A DNA stretch of 64,000 nt, taken from the NCBI GenBank assembly GCA_030532135.1, contig JAUNLT010000002.1, forward strand, positions 117,779 to 181,778. The letters run 5' to 3'. How positions within the stretch are numbered: the first letter of the stretch is position 1; the number at the start of each line of letters is the position of its first letter. Source of the DNA: Lagierella massiliensis. Lineage in GTDB: Bacteria; Bacillota; Clostridia; Tissierellales; Peptoniphilaceae. Below, piece by piece: positions 45,344 to 55,151 of this stretch. The notes beneath the pieces were generated by a model. The model was not told the DNA's origin. It ran no database searches and saw only the letters and a list, made by a program, of their open reading frames with translations. A program made the position numbers and the translations under genes.

Positions 45344-45862
45344 CTATTCCACGTGTATCTGACAAGTTTTCATCGATTCTAAAGCCCTATCGTGACTTTC
45401 TGGACTTACTCCTGCACATAGTCCATCAAATACTTTTATCTTGACTTCAGGAAAGTATGCTTTTAAGACCAGTGCGTTGGAAATTACACAAATATCTGTA
45501 CAAAGTCCTATAATTGTAATAGTTTTAATCTCGTCTTTTTCATTAAAATTTTCAAGCACTTTAACCAGTTCTTTTGACCCAAATGTCACTTTGTCAACTA
45601 CATTGTCACTCACAAATGGTTTTAATTCGTCAATTATTTCCCAGCCTTTAGTATTTTTAATACAGTGTTTTACTGGAAGAATACTTCCTTCTTGAGTTTC
45701 TAAATAATTTTCTTCGTGGGTATCTCTAGTAAAATAGATTTGTCCATTAAAGCTTTTTATAAACTTTTTTACCTTTGGTACTATTTCTTTTGCTTCATCT
45801 GTACCTAAACTTCCGTTTACAAAATCATTTTGCATATCTACAACAACAAGTACATCTTTCAT
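45344..45862 (-). CDS. isochorismatase-family cysteine hydrolase (nicotinamidase-like)
   Basis: The start is ATG 45862 (172 residues), since GAAGGA lies just before it and the earlier ATG (45880) has none. The catalytic triad is visible: Asp in VVDMQNDFV near residue 10, Lys in VDKVTFGS near 93 and Cys in GLCTDICV near 128. The small size and the DTHEENY stretch resemble nicotinamidases, but the typical metal-binding His residues are not all clear. It may release ammonia from nicotinamide or a similar amide. Confidence 0.85.
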   Translation of the reverse strand: MKDVLVVVDMQNDFVNGSLGTDEAKEIVPKVKKFIKSFNGQIYFTRDTHEENYLETQEGSILPVKHCIKNTKGWEIIDELKPFVSDNVVDKVTFGSKELVKVLENFNEKDEIKTITIIGLCTDICVISNALVLKAYFPEVKIKVFDGLCAGVSPESHDRALESMKTCQIHVE

Positions 45863-45903
45863 TTTTATTCCTTCTTTCATATATCAAAATAACTTTCTCT
45901 TCT

Positions 45904-46704
45904 CTATTTGTTTTCGTTCATCTCATTAAATCTATCTAAAGTTCTTTTTAATCCTTTGATTATACTTCCTCTAAATCCATTTTCTTCAAGTTCCATTACT
46001 CCTTGAATGGTACTTCCTAAAGGTGAACAAACTTGATCTTTAAGTTCTCCTGGATGTTTATTTGTTTCTAATACCATTTTCGCAGAGCCCTCTACCGTCT
46101 TTGCTACTAGCTTATATGCTTCATTTCTTTTAATTCCTGCCGCAACAGCCATATCCGCCATGGCTTCAATGAGCATGTAGATATAAGCAGGGCCTGAACC
46201 ACTTACAGAAGACACCGCCCCCATTAAATGTTCTTTTATTTCGACTATTTCTCCAAAGGACTCTAAAAAGTTTGTAATGATTTTCTTATCTTCATTAGTT
46301 AAATTTTCACTGAAACAAACCCCAGTTATACCACAGTTTACAAGTGCAGGAGTGTTTGGCATAATTCGTGCAACTTTAACTTCTCTTTTAAATAGTTTTT
46401 TAATTTCGTCTATTGTAAAACTTGGGGTAATAGGTACTATAATACTGTCTTTTAAAACTTCATCTTTAATTTCTCTTATCACATCTTCATATTGATACGG
46501 CTTTATAGCAAGAATTATGACCTTTGAATTCTTTGCCACCTCCAAATTTGAATTAAAGCCTTTTATTTTATATTCTTCTTCGGTTTTCTCCACATCCACA
46601 GTTTTTGAAAACACTATATCTTCACGTTTATATCCATTTGTAATCGCACCCATTGCCATGGCACGACCCATATTTCCAAAACCTATAAAACCAAGCTCAT
46701 ACAT
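45904..46704 (-). CDS. proC: pyrroline-5-carboxylate reductase
   Basis: ProC reduces pyrroline-5-carboxylate to proline with NAD(P)H, in proline synthesis and in ornithine or arginine breakdown. The 266 residues start with the Rossmann motif GFIGFGNMGRAMA, have ILAIKPYQ, and keep the C-terminal signature SGSGPAYIYMLIEAMADMA and QVCSPLGSTIQGV. It shares one base with the pepF stop. With ornithine made by the genes at 62-64 kb, it may also serve ornithine-to-proline flow (inference). Confidence 0.95.
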   Translation of the reverse strand: MYELGFIGFGNMGRAMAMGAITNGYKREDIVFSKTVDVEKTEEEYKIKGFNSNLEVAKNSKVIILAIKPYQYEDVIREIKDEVLKDSIIVPITPSFTIDEIKKLFKREVKVARIMPNTPALVNCGITGVCFSENLTNEDKKIITNFLESFGEIVEIKEHLMGAVSSVSGSGPAYIYMLIEAMADMAVAAGIKRNEAYKLVAKTVEGSAKMVLETNKHPGELKDQVCSPLGSTIQGVMELEENGFRGSIIKGLKRTLDRFNEMNENK

Positions 46705-48482
46705 TATTCTAACGCCTCCACCAATGAACCAATATAATTAATAGTATCTTTTAATGGTTTATCTGTTGAAATGTCAACCCCTGCCATTTTGGCATAGTCT
46801 AGAGGTTTTAGTTTTCCACCAGTCTTTAATACTTCAATCCAATTTTTAGCATATTTAGGGTCTTCTTCAATTAGTTTTGCTACTTGAGTTCCTATTGTAA
46901 GTCCTGCAGAATAGGTGTATGGATAAAGTCCCATATAGTAATGAGGCTGTCTCATCCAAGTAAGCTCCGCACCTTTTGTAATTTCCACATCGTCTTTCCA
47001 GAACTTTTTCAAAGTATTTAAAAATATTTCTGAAAGGTCATCAGCTGTGAAAGTCTTTCCCTCATCAATTAATTTTAATACTTCTCTTTGATAATAACCC
47101 TCTATAAAATGGGTTACGAAATTATGATAGTAGGTTCTTGAAATTATTTGTCCCTTTAGATATTTCTCTTCTTCTACCGATTTAGCTTTTTTTACAAGGT
47201 TTTTTCCCATTATGAGTTCATTTGCAGTTGAAGGTGCTTCCACTAAGTACAATGAAAGATCCGTATCTAAAACATTACAGTTTTCGTTTGTAAATTTACC
47301 TTGACCTGCGTGACCAAGTTCATGGGCAAGGGTCATAGCTTCAGTCATTGTTCCAGTCCAATTAATTAAAACATATGAATGTGTACCATATGGAGAAGAG
47401 CAAAAAGCTCCCGTAGACTTTCCATGATTGTTTACAAAGTCAATCCATCTGTCGTTAAACGCATCTTCAAGCATTTGACCATATTCTTCTCCTAACACTT
47501 CAAGTCCTTCTTTAATTAAATCCTTTGCTTTCTCAACTGAAATTTGTCTTTCAAATCCTGTAATTGGATCCACTTTTAAATCCATATAGGTCATTTTATC
47601 TAGGTTATGATTTCTTTTTATTATATTCGCATATTTTCTCATAATAGGGGAAAGTTCTTCCATTATTACATCTAATTGTCTATTGTAGAGTTCTTTAGAA
47701 ACCCTTTGACCGTGAAGTAAATAATCAAATACAGAATCGTATCCTCTAAGTTGTGATATTACTTTCATTTTTTGACACTCTGCAAGATAGGTTGATGCAG
47801 TAGAATTTTTATACTCTTCTAAAACTTTTGAAAACTCCTTGAAAGCTTTTCTTCTAACTTGAGTATTATTAATGTTTTCATAGGTTCCTTCAAAGAGATT
47901 GTAAGACAGATTATATGATTTTTCATCTACTTCAAATTCCTTAAAACTCATATCTTGAAGTTTTATAGAATTGTAAATAGAATAAAATGAATCTAAAGGA
48001 CTCATCATTGCAAGGGCTTTCTCTGTCTCTTCTCCTAGCACATATGGTTTATTCTCTAAAATTCTTTCAATAAAAGGTCCATACTTGGCATCTGTTTTTA
48101 ATGACTTTAAAATTTCTTCATTTGTATTTAAAAGTTTTATTTTGAAAAAGGAAATCCTTGCCATCATATCTGTAAGTACATTGTCTGTATCCATGGCAAG
48201 TTTATAATTCTTCTGATTGGAATAATCCGTTTCCATATTTAGTGAAGTATATGACCAAATGAGCTGTGTTTTTTCCAAAATTTCTGCAAATAGGTCTAAA
48301 GCTTCTTTTACTATTTTTACATTGTCATATGTCCTGTCGTATTCTCTGACAAATCTCTCAACCAATGCACTCACATTTTCTATATGGCTTTTTAATTCGC
48401 CTTCGGATTTAAATATATGACTTAGATCCCATGTGTATTTTTCTTCTACATCTTTTCTATCAACTATTTTTAGTATATCCAT
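46704..48482 (-). CDS. pepF: oligoendopeptidase F (M3 family)
   Basis: The 592-residue zinc metallopeptidase cleaves short peptides in the cytoplasm. The active site TLAHELGHAGQGKF (HEXXH) is near residue 380, with the third ligand Glu in VEAPSTANE about 25 residues on. The N-terminal helical domain and length match PepF. It heads a pepF-proC pair and probably shortens peptides imported by Opp. Confidence 0.95.
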   Translation of the reverse strand: MDILKIVDRKDVEEKYTWDLSHIFKSEGELKSHIENVSALVERFVREYDRTYDNVKIVKEALDLFAEILEKTQLIWSYTSLNMETDYSNQKNYKLAMDTDNVLTDMMARISFFKIKLLNTNEEILKSLKTDAKYGPFIERILENKPYVLGEETEKALAMMSPLDSFYSIYNSIKLQDMSFKEFEVDEKSYNLSYNLFEGTYENINNTQVRRKAFKEFSKVLEEYKNSTASTYLAECQKMKVISQLRGYDSVFDYLLHGQRVSKELYNRQLDVIMEELSPIMRKYANIIKRNHNLDKMTYMDLKVDPITGFERQISVEKAKDLIKEGLEVLGEEYGQMLEDAFNDRWIDFVNNHGKSTGAFCSSPYGTHSYVLINWTGTMTEAMTLAHELGHAGQGKFTNENCNVLDTDLSLYLVEAPSTANELIMGKNLVKKAKSVEEEKYLKGQIISRTYYHNFVTHFIEGYYQREVLKLIDEGKTFTADDLSEIFLNTLKKFWKDDVEITKGAELTWMRQPHYYMGLYPYTYSAGLTIGTQVAKLIEEDPKYAKNWIEVLKTGGKLKPLDYAKMAGVDISTDKPLKDTINYIGSLVEALE

Positions 48483-48644
48483 CTTTCCCCTCCTTACTTT
48501 ATAGTATATATCCTTTGCAAACCTTTTTAAACTTTTACTAGGTCATGATACTATATATGAGAAAGTATATTTAAATATTTTAAAGTTCTCTAATAATTGG
48601 GTATATATTTTCTAATGTGAAATTTTAATTATGAGGTGATTGAA

Positions 48645-49880
48645 TTGACAAATATTGAAAAAAATATGGAAAAATTAGCAGACTTAGTTGTTTCTAAAGG
48701 TGCCAACGTTCAAAAAGGTCAACCCGTACTACTTCGTTGTCCTATTGAAAGAGCTGATTTTGCAAGACTTGTCGCAAAAAAAGCATATGAAAAAGGTGCT
48801 ATAGAAGTTGTTTTACAGTGGTTAGATGACGCTTTAACTTTAATGAAGTACGAAAATGCACCTGTAGACTACTTTGAAGAAGTTCCTTCTTGGATGATTG
48901 AAAGAACTAAATATTATATGGAAAAAGGAGCTGCTGTAATTTCTGTAGCTGCAACTGATCCACAACTTTTAAAGGATATAGATCCTAAAAAAACCGCTAC
49001 ATGGAGCAAGGCTTTTTCTTCTGCGAATAAAGACAATATGAAATACACCATGAACGATATAAACTCTTGGTGTGTAGTTTCTGTTCCCACTGTAGGTTGG
49101 GCTAAGAGAGTCTTTCCTGAAAGTTCAGAAGAAGAAGCTCTTGAAAAACTTTGGGAAGCAATTTTTTATACCACAAGAACCGATTTAGACGATCCTATAA
49201 AAGCCTGGGATGAGCATATAGAAATAATGGATAGACACGCAGAAGTTCTAAATGAAAAACAATACAAAAAGCTTCACTATAAAAACTCTAAAGGAACCGA
49301 TTTAACAGTGGAACTTCCTGAAAAACACATTTGGATCTCCGGGGGATCTAAAAATTCAAAAGGAGATGTCTTTATTGCCAATATGCCAACTGAAGAAGTA
49401 TTTACTCTTCCTAAGAGAGATGGCGTTAATGGTAAACTATATTCTACAAAACCTCTAAATATGGGTGGAAATCTAGTTGATGAAATGGTGTTTACTTTCA
49501 AAGATGGTAAAGTAGTGGATTATGATGCAAAGGTTGGTAAACAACACTTAACAGATTTATTTGCTGTGGATGAAAATGCTAAGTATTTGGGAGAAGTTGC
49601 TTTGGTTCCATATGATAGCCCTATCTCAAATTCAGGACTGCTTTTCTTTAACACCCTATTTGACGAAAACGCATCATGTCACTTTGCCTTTGGTAAAGCC
49701 TATCCTACTTGTATTGAGGGTGGAGTAGATTTAACTGATGAAGAACTTTTAGAAATCGGTGTAAATGACTCCTTAATTCACGAAGATTTTATGGTGGGTT
49801 CAAAGGATTTAGAAATAACTGGTGAACTTCCAAATGGTGAGATAGAATATATCTTTAAAGATGGAAATTGGGCATTTTAA
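48645..49880 (+). CDS. M29 family aminopeptidase (AmpS/PepS type)
   Basis: I start this at TTG 48645 (411 residues), 6 bases after GAGGTGA; the GTG at 48636 is part of that ribosome site. M29 aminopeptidases use two metal ions to remove N-terminal residues. The Glu-rich C-terminal half carries the ligands, in MPTEEVFTLP near residue 255, LGEVALV near 320 and the later HFAFG and IHEDFMVGS. It is divergent from pepF and has its own terminator. Confidence 0.92.
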   Translation: MTNIEKNMEKLADLVVSKGANVQKGQPVLLRCPIERADFARLVAKKAYEKGAIEVVLQWLDDALTLMKYENAPVDYFEEVPSWMIERTKYYMEKGAAVISVAATDPQLLKDIDPKKTATWSKAFSSANKDNMKYTMNDINSWCVVSVPTVGWAKRVFPESSEEEALEKLWEAIFYTTRTDLDDPIKAWDEHIEIMDRHAEVLNEKQYKKLHYKNSKGTDLTVELPEKHIWISGGSKNSKGDVFIANMPTEEVFTLPKRDGVNGKLYSTKPLNMGGNLVDEMVFTFKDGKVVDYDAKVGKQHLTDLFAVDENAKYLGEVALVPYDSPISNSGLLFFNTLFDENASCHFAFGKAYPTCIEGGVDLTDEELLEIGVNDSLIHEDFMVGSKDLEITGELPNGEIEYIFKDGNWAF

Positions 49881-49889
49881 TAATAAACA

Positions 49890-49915
49890 AAGGGTATGTG
49901 AAAACATACCCTTTT
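49890..49915 (+). terminator. bidirectional rho-independent terminator
   Basis: AAGGGTATGT-GAAA-ACATACCCTT is followed by T residues just after the aminopeptidase stop. The convergent permease gene ends 23 bp further on. Confidence 0.92.
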
Positions 49916-49937
49916 TATTTTAATTTCTATTAAATTT

Positions 49938-51302
49938 TTAATATCTATCTATATCCTTTGGAGTTAATGTTATAGGTTGTCTTTCAGGGTCATCTCCCCT
50001 ATGACTCTTGCTTAGTAGATAAACTATAAAGCCCACCACTATAAATCCTATAAGTGAAATATATCCTCCAAGGTCTAGTTCCAAACTTGCTCCAACGATA
50101 ATCCAAACTGATATTATCATTCCTAGAACCATCATTGCAGTTCCACCAGGCGCTTTGAAAGGTCTTTCCCATTCTGGATGTTTTTTTCTAAGTACAATCA
50201 CGTTTATACATGATACGAAATATACAACTCCTGCGGCAATACTGGAAATTGCATAAATATATTGAACCCAGTTACTTCCACTGAATAGACAGAAAAGTAT
50301 TGTAAATACATATACTACTAAATTAGAAATATAGGGTTGTCCATGTTTGTTTACTTTACTAAAAGACTTAGGCAGTTGATTAAGTTCTGCAGCCCCATAA
50401 AGCACTCTAGTTGATGATGTCCAAAATCCCATTAGTGTTGTAAATGCGTGTAGAAGACCTGATGCTATTGCAACAATACCAAGGACTTTAGGTAATGAGT
50501 GCATATTGACAATTTCTGGTTCTGGCATGGTCATTTTTCCTATTTCTTCCCAAGGTGCCATTCCACCCATGGCTAGTACAACCACAAAATATAATGCTGC
50601 TGGAATTAGTAATGCACTTAGTATAACTTTCCAAATATCTTTTGCTGGAAAATTAGTCTCTTCAATTAAAGTAGGCGCCATTTCAAATCCTATATACTTC
50701 AGTGAGAATACCGCCATTGCTATAAATATTCCCATACCTCCCTTAGGGAAAAATCCTCCCTGTGTAGTTATATTTTCCATTGACCAAGCACTACTAAATA
50801 TAAAGGAAAAAGACACTACCAAACTGGAACAGATCATAATTACAAAGAATACTGTAGAAAGTGTTCCCGCTAATTTAACATCAAAGTTAGATGCAATATA
50901 CCAAATGGTTACTACTACAAGTCCTATTAAAAGTATTTGCAATTGGGTCAGTGGAATGAAATAATTTATAACTGTTCCAAAGATGAACGCCATTAGTGGA
51001 GGTTCCACCACTTGAACTAAAAACATCATCCATTGAACACCAAATCCCATTTTGTGATTAAAGGCATTTGTGGTCCATATGTCTACGCCTGAAGCAAAAG
51101 GTAACATCGCCGTCAATTCTCCAAATGCCATTCCTACAGGAATTAATAAAATTGCAAGAATTGGAAATATAAAAGCGGCTCCTGCTCCCGTGGTTTGAAA
51201 CCAATAAGGAGCTTCAGCTAACCAACCTCCGATTACAGCTCCTGAAGATAGAGCTATCATATTAATTATGGAGAGATTTTTATTTAATTTATTGTCTTTC
51301 AT
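49938..51302 (-). CDS. APC superfamily amino acid permease
   Basis: The 454-residue protein has 12 predicted TM helices and APC-family motifs: ALSSGAVIGGWLAEAPYW in TM1 (unwound GxxG-type), PFASGVDIW, and FKYIGFEMAPTLIEET in TM6. The substrate is unknown. It shares one base with the upstream hydrolase gene, so it probably imports what that enzyme hydrolyses or exports the product. Both may be controlled by the divergent two-component pair. Confidence 0.9.
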   Translation of the reverse strand: MKDNKLNKNLSIINMIALSSGAVIGGWLAEAPYWFQTTGAGAAFIFPILAILLIPVGMAFGELTAMLPFASGVDIWTTNAFNHKMGFGVQWMMFLVQVVEPPLMAFIFGTVINYFIPLTQLQILLIGLVVVTIWYIASNFDVKLAGTLSTVFFVIMICSSLVVSFSFIFSSAWSMENITTQGGFFPKGGMGIFIAMAVFSLKYIGFEMAPTLIEETNFPAKDIWKVILSALLIPAALYFVVVLAMGGMAPWEEIGKMTMPEPEIVNMHSLPKVLGIVAIASGLLHAFTTLMGFWTSSTRVLYGAAELNQLPKSFSKVNKHGQPYISNLVVYVFTILFCLFSGSNWVQYIYAISSIAAGVVYFVSCINVIVLRKKHPEWERPFKAPGGTAMMVLGMIISVWIIVGASLELDLGGYISLIGFIVVGFIVYLLSKSHRGDDPERQPITLTPKDIDRY

Positions 51303-51997
51303 TATTTACTCCTTAAAAAGTCAATTATCTCCTGAGTATTAATTACATTACAGTAAATATTGTTTAAAACTTTAAGTTCGTGGTCTTGTATGTCTTTAGT
51401 TGCAGCCATACATCCATCTTCCACTAACCAAACTTTAAAACTCTCATCTGCTAAACTTCTAACAGTCCCTGATACACATTGGTCGGTAAGTACCCCTGTA
51501 ACTATTACATCGGTTATACCACAATTGTGAAGTAATAGTCTTAAGTTTGATCCGGTAAGAGCTGAATCTGTAGTTTTTTCTATTACAATCTCATCCTTTA
51601 TTGGCGTAATAGATTCATGGATTTTTGCCTCTTCAGTTCCCTTTAAAATCATAAGGTTGTTAAATCCACTTTCCTTTTGTGAAAGGGATCTGTCTCTTCC
51701 AGAAGACAATTGGGTTACAATCGTTGCAAAAGAAACTAACATTTCCTTATTTCTTGCCTCATCTAAAAGCTTTTTGTTATTTGGAAGTACAACGTTTTCA
51801 ACAATGTCATAAAAATAGTTCCATCTTTCTTTCTCTTCTCTTTCAAAATCATCTTCTAAGTTGTAATCCGGTCTCTTTACAAAGTAGTTTTGTAAATCCA
51901 CTATTAAAAGTGCTGTTTTTTCAGGATTAAACTCTAATTTCCCATTGATTTTTTCTTTTTCATAATAAAAAGAACAGTGCCTATCATTTACTTTCAT
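51302..51997 (-). CDS. isochorismatase-family cysteine hydrolase
   Basis: The 231-residue protein has the triad Asp (LIVDLQNYFVKRP near residue 34), Lys (VIEKTTDSALTGS near 140) and Cys (VTGVLTDQCVSGTVRS near 173), with a cis-peptide bond region before the Cys. Relatives hydrolyse ureido or carbamoyl amides (N-carbamoylsarcosine, ureidoacrylate) or nicotinamide; no specific substrate is evident. GGAGG lies 6-7 bases before ATG. A TATAAT -10 is present on the minus strand at 52045-52050, with CTGACT at the -35 position. Confidence 0.85.
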   Translation of the reverse strand: MKVNDRHCSFYYEKEKINGKLEFNPEKTALLIVDLQNYFVKRPDYNLEDDFEREEKERWNYFYDIVENVVLPNNKKLLDEARNKEMLVSFATIVTQLSSGRDRSLSQKESGFNNLMILKGTEEAKIHESITPIKDEIVIEKTTDSALTGSNLRLLLHNCGITDVIVTGVLTDQCVSGTVRSLADESFKVWLVEDGCMAATKDIQDHELKVLNNIYCNVINTQEIIDFLRSK

Positions 51998-52121
51998 AAT
52001 ATACCTCCTTGTTAATTTACTAATATTTTCTTTAGTGCTACTATTATAATGTAAACATTAACATCAGTCAGTTACATCTATCAACTTTTTTGGTATCATT
52101 TATTTACCGAGGTGAAGTAAA

Positions 52122-53174
52122 ATGATAAGAATCCTTTTAGTCGAAGACGAAACTTTGGAACTGGAATATCTATCTTATATAATATCCAATGACAAAAATA
52201 TGGAAGTTGTGGGTCTTTGCAATAATGGAAGAGATGCAGTGAGAATGGCTAAACAATTAAGTCCAGATCTTGTAATTTTAGATATATCAATGCCTCTTAA
52301 AAACGGCATCGAAGCTGGTAGACAAATCAAAGAATTTAATCCAAATATAAAAATCATTTTAAATTCTGCATATTCTGAGTTTGAATATGCAAAAAACGCC
52401 TTAAAATATGGATTTAATGATTATTTAGTTAAGCCCACTGAGGAATCAAAAATAATAAGCACAATTAGAAACCTATTTGACGAGGATAATAAACTAAATT
52501 TGGGTCTTTCTAATTCTATTTTAGACAGACAGAAACTTGTGGATACCATTAATAAATTCTGTAATAACCTCTTAAACAATTCCCAGTGCGAAGGTTTGAA
52601 AAATATAACTTTATTGTCTTCTTTAATTTCTAAACAGTTAAATTATCAAGCTAAAATGACTTATGTAACCCTTCTTCTCATCTCCATCGAATCCTCCCTT
52701 AGAAGTGTGGGTCATACAGATGAAAGTTTAGATATCTATGGTCATTTATTTACTTTTTTAGATGATGAATTAACCTATGCAAATTTAAAAATATCTTTAC
52801 AAAAAATCTGTGAGGAGAGTTTTAAACTTAGGTCTAAGGACTCTTTTTCAATACCCAATGTTAAAAACTTTATTGAAAATAACTTTACTAATCCAGATTT
52901 AGGGTTATATGAGATTAGCTCTGTGTTTTATATAAATAAAAGTTATCTGAGTAGATTATTTAAAGAAGAAGAAAAAATTACAGTTTCTGATTTTATTGAA
53001 AACTTAAGGCTTAATAGAGCCTTGGAATTGATTGATAAAACTAATCTTAAAATATCCGATATTTGGCAAATGTCGGGTTTTAAAAATAAACAACAGTTCT
53101 ACAGGTCTTTTAATTCAAAATTCAATAATACTCCTTTAGAAAGAAGGGATAAAAATGATAAATTCCATAAATAA
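52122..53174 (+). CDS. response regulator with AraC-type DNA-binding domain
   Basis: The 350-residue protein has a receiver domain with acidic pocket LLVEDE and phosphoacceptor Asp54 (VILDISMPLKNG), and the conserved Lys in YLVKPTEE near 104. The middle is helical, and the C-terminal AraC HTH pair runs from about 245, with YEISSVFYINKSYLSRLFKE and ISDIWQMSGFKNKQQFYRSF. It overlaps the sensor gene by 20 bp. Targets are probably the divergent hydrolase-permease operon (inference from position). Confidence 0.93.
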   Translation: MIRILLVEDETLELEYLSYIISNDKNMEVVGLCNNGRDAVRMAKQLSPDLVILDISMPLKNGIEAGRQIKEFNPNIKIILNSAYSEFEYAKNALKYGFNDYLVKPTEESKIISTIRNLFDEDNKLNLGLSNSILDRQKLVDTINKFCNNLLNNSQCEGLKNITLLSSLISKQLNYQAKMTYVTLLLISIESSLRSVGHTDESLDIYGHLFTFLDDELTYANLKISLQKICEESFKLRSKDSFSIPNVKNFIENNFTNPDLGLYEISSVFYINKSYLSRLFKEEEKITVSDFIENLRLNRALELIDKTNLKISDIWQMSGFKNKQQFYRSFNSKFNNTPLERRDKNDKFHK

Positions 53175-54381
53175 ATTAATCCCAAGACATAAACAAAAAG
53201 AATTAGAATACTCTTTTGGTCATGCTAGTGGTTTTGGAGTAATTTTTGTAGATGCGCAGGGTAATCACATTGGTAAGGGTGGAAATTTTTGTAAATTTTG
53301 TAATTTAGTAAATTCCTGCAACGAGGGTAGGAAGAAATGTGCCAGGTGTAATAAAGATGCTATTGAAAAGTCAAAATTCAGTGATGAACCTGCAATTTAT
53401 ACCTGTCATGCTGGTTTGATTAATATTGCCATTCCCCTTTATCACAACAATACCCTTTTAGGAGCGTTAACCGCTGGTCAAGTAAGATGTACAAAGGATT
53501 CTAAGTACCATGACGAAAGTGAAAAAGTTTGGCCTAATACTTTAAATCCAAAACTTTTAGAAGAATATTTTAACGAAATTCCTGTGCTTTCCGATACAGA
53601 AATTGAGTCTACTGTAACTGCCCTTGCAAATATTACTGATTACATAATAAAGCTTAATGCTAATAGAATTTATGTTGAGGAAATTAATCGACAAAAAGAA
53701 ATTTTGTTTGAGGTGGAAAAACAAAATTTGATTTTAGAATCTGAACTTTCAAAGATTAAATACACCACTTTACAAAAACAAATAATGCCCCACTTCATAT
53801 TTAATGCCCTTACAAGTATTTCCCGCTTAATTTCTTTAAATCGTACAGCTGAAGCAAATAAGATGATCTTAAGCTTTAGCAATATGCTTCGGTACGTTTT
53901 TTCCTATAGTGAGAGTAGCACTACAATTAGAAGGGAATTAAAATGTATTCAAGATTATATAGATATACAAAGAATTAGATTTAATGGTAAATTTGACTAT
54001 AATTATGAGATTGACGAGGAAGCTTTAGAAGTTACCATTCCCTATTTTTCTCTACAGCCTCTAGTTGAAAATATATTTAATCACGCTTTCAAAAATATTC
54101 AACAGCTAGGTAAATTAGAACTTATAATAGCTAGGGCAAACGATCATTGTAAAGTAGAAATTATAGACAATGGTTCTGGAATCAGTGCTGAAAAACTCGA
54201 AAATATATATTCAAATATTAATAACAACAATGGTTTTAGTAATAGTATAGGAATCTTTAATTCTTATTCCAGGTTTAGTTTGATGTTTCCTAACTCTTTT
54301 AAGTTCAATATTTTAAGTAAAGTTAATCAAGGAACCAGAGTTGTTATAGATTTTGACATTTCAGACTTATCCTTATTTTAG
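53155..54381 (+). CDS. PocR-domain sensor histidine kinase (LytS type, soluble)
   Basis: The 408-residue protein has no TM segment. Residues about 10-170 are a PocR ligand domain with Cys46, Cys49, Cys55, Cys62, Cys65 and Cys84 and the motifs CHAGLINIAIPL and LTAGQVRC. A coiled-coil linker follows, then a His_kinase domain with His213 (KQIMPHFIFNALTSI) and an HATPase with IIDNGSGIS and the C-terminal GIGIFNSYSRF. PocR domains bind small organic ligands in the cytoplasm; the Cys set may also bind metal. It is the partner of the AraC-type regulator. Confidence 0.92.
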   Translation: MINSINKLIPRHKQKELEYSFGHASGFGVIFVDAQGNHIGKGGNFCKFCNLVNSCNEGRKKCARCNKDAIEKSKFSDEPAIYTCHAGLINIAIPLYHNNTLLGALTAGQVRCTKDSKYHDESEKVWPNTLNPKLLEEYFNEIPVLSDTEIESTVTALANITDYIIKLNANRIYVEEINRQKEILFEVEKQNLILESELSKIKYTTLQKQIMPHFIFNALTSISRLISLNRTAEANKMILSFSNMLRYVFSYSESSTTIRRELKCIQDYIDIQRIRFNGKFDYNYEIDEEALEVTIPYFSLQPLVENIFNHAFKNIQQLGKLELIIARANDHCKVEIIDNGSGISAEKLENIYSNINNNNGFSNSIGIFNSYSRFSLMFPNSFKFNILSKVNQGTRVVIDFDISDLSLF

Positions 54382-54483
54382 AATTCTATTATAACTATTT
54401 GCAATCCTCTATTTTCTGTTATTTGTATAAACTACTTTGAAAAAATTAGATCTTATCATGTTATACTAGATTTGGAGGTAAAT

Positions 54484-55137
54484 ATGAATAAACGAGCAAT
54501 TTTTGATATGGATGGAACGATTATAGACTCTATGCCCAAGTGGGGAACTGTACTAGAAGACTACTTCCAAAGTCTTGGAATAGTATTTGACGATAATTAT
54601 AAAAAGACTTTAATCGGTTTGTCCATGGACGATATATTAAAAAATGTAAATAGAGATTTTGGACTTAAAGAAGATCCTTCTCAGTCCTTTAATAATATTT
54701 TGGAGATAATGCGTGATGGGTACTTAAACGAGTTTGACTTGAAACCTGGGGTTTTAAACTGCCTGGATATTTTAAAATCTAAGGGTATTAGAATGGCTGT
54801 GGCAACCGCAACCCCTGAACACATTGCACTAGATGCACTAAAGGCCAATAATCTACTTGAGTATTTTGAATTTGTTCAAACTTGCGATAATATCGGCCAT
54901 CTTAAAAGTGATCCTATTTTTTGGAAAAAAGCTTCTCAAAAACTTGAATCAGATATTTCTAATTCTGTTGTCTTTGAAGATGCCCTATACTGTATCCAAA
55001 CTGTTAACTCTTTAAACGGGAATATTGTTGCAATTTACGATGTAACCTCTTCCCACGACAAAAACTGTATTAAAAGTTTATCTAATCAATTTTTATGCCA
55101 TTATGACGAACTTGACTATGATATATTTCTTAAATAA
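54484..55137 (+). CDS. HAD superfamily phosphatase
   Basis: The start is ATG 54484, with TTGGAGG just before it, giving 217 residues. Motif I is DMDGTIID (Asp8, Asp10), motif II is the Thr in VATATPEH, motif III the Lys of LKSDPIFW, and motif IV VFEDALYCIQ. A helical cap lies between motifs I and II. It resembles phosphoglycolate/beta-phosphoglucomutase-type HADs; the substrate cannot be told. The next gene starts 14 bp on. Confidence 0.88.
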   Translation: MNKRAIFDMDGTIIDSMPKWGTVLEDYFQSLGIVFDDNYKKTLIGLSMDDILKNVNRDFGLKEDPSQSFNNILEIMRDGYLNEFDLKPGVLNCLDILKSKGIRMAVATATPEHIALDALKANNLLEYFEFVQTCDNIGHLKSDPIFWKKASQKLESDISNSVVFEDALYCIQTVNSLNGNIVAIYDVTSSHDKNCIKSLSNQFLCHYDELDYDIFLK

Positions 55138-55151
55138 TTTTAGGAGTACAA

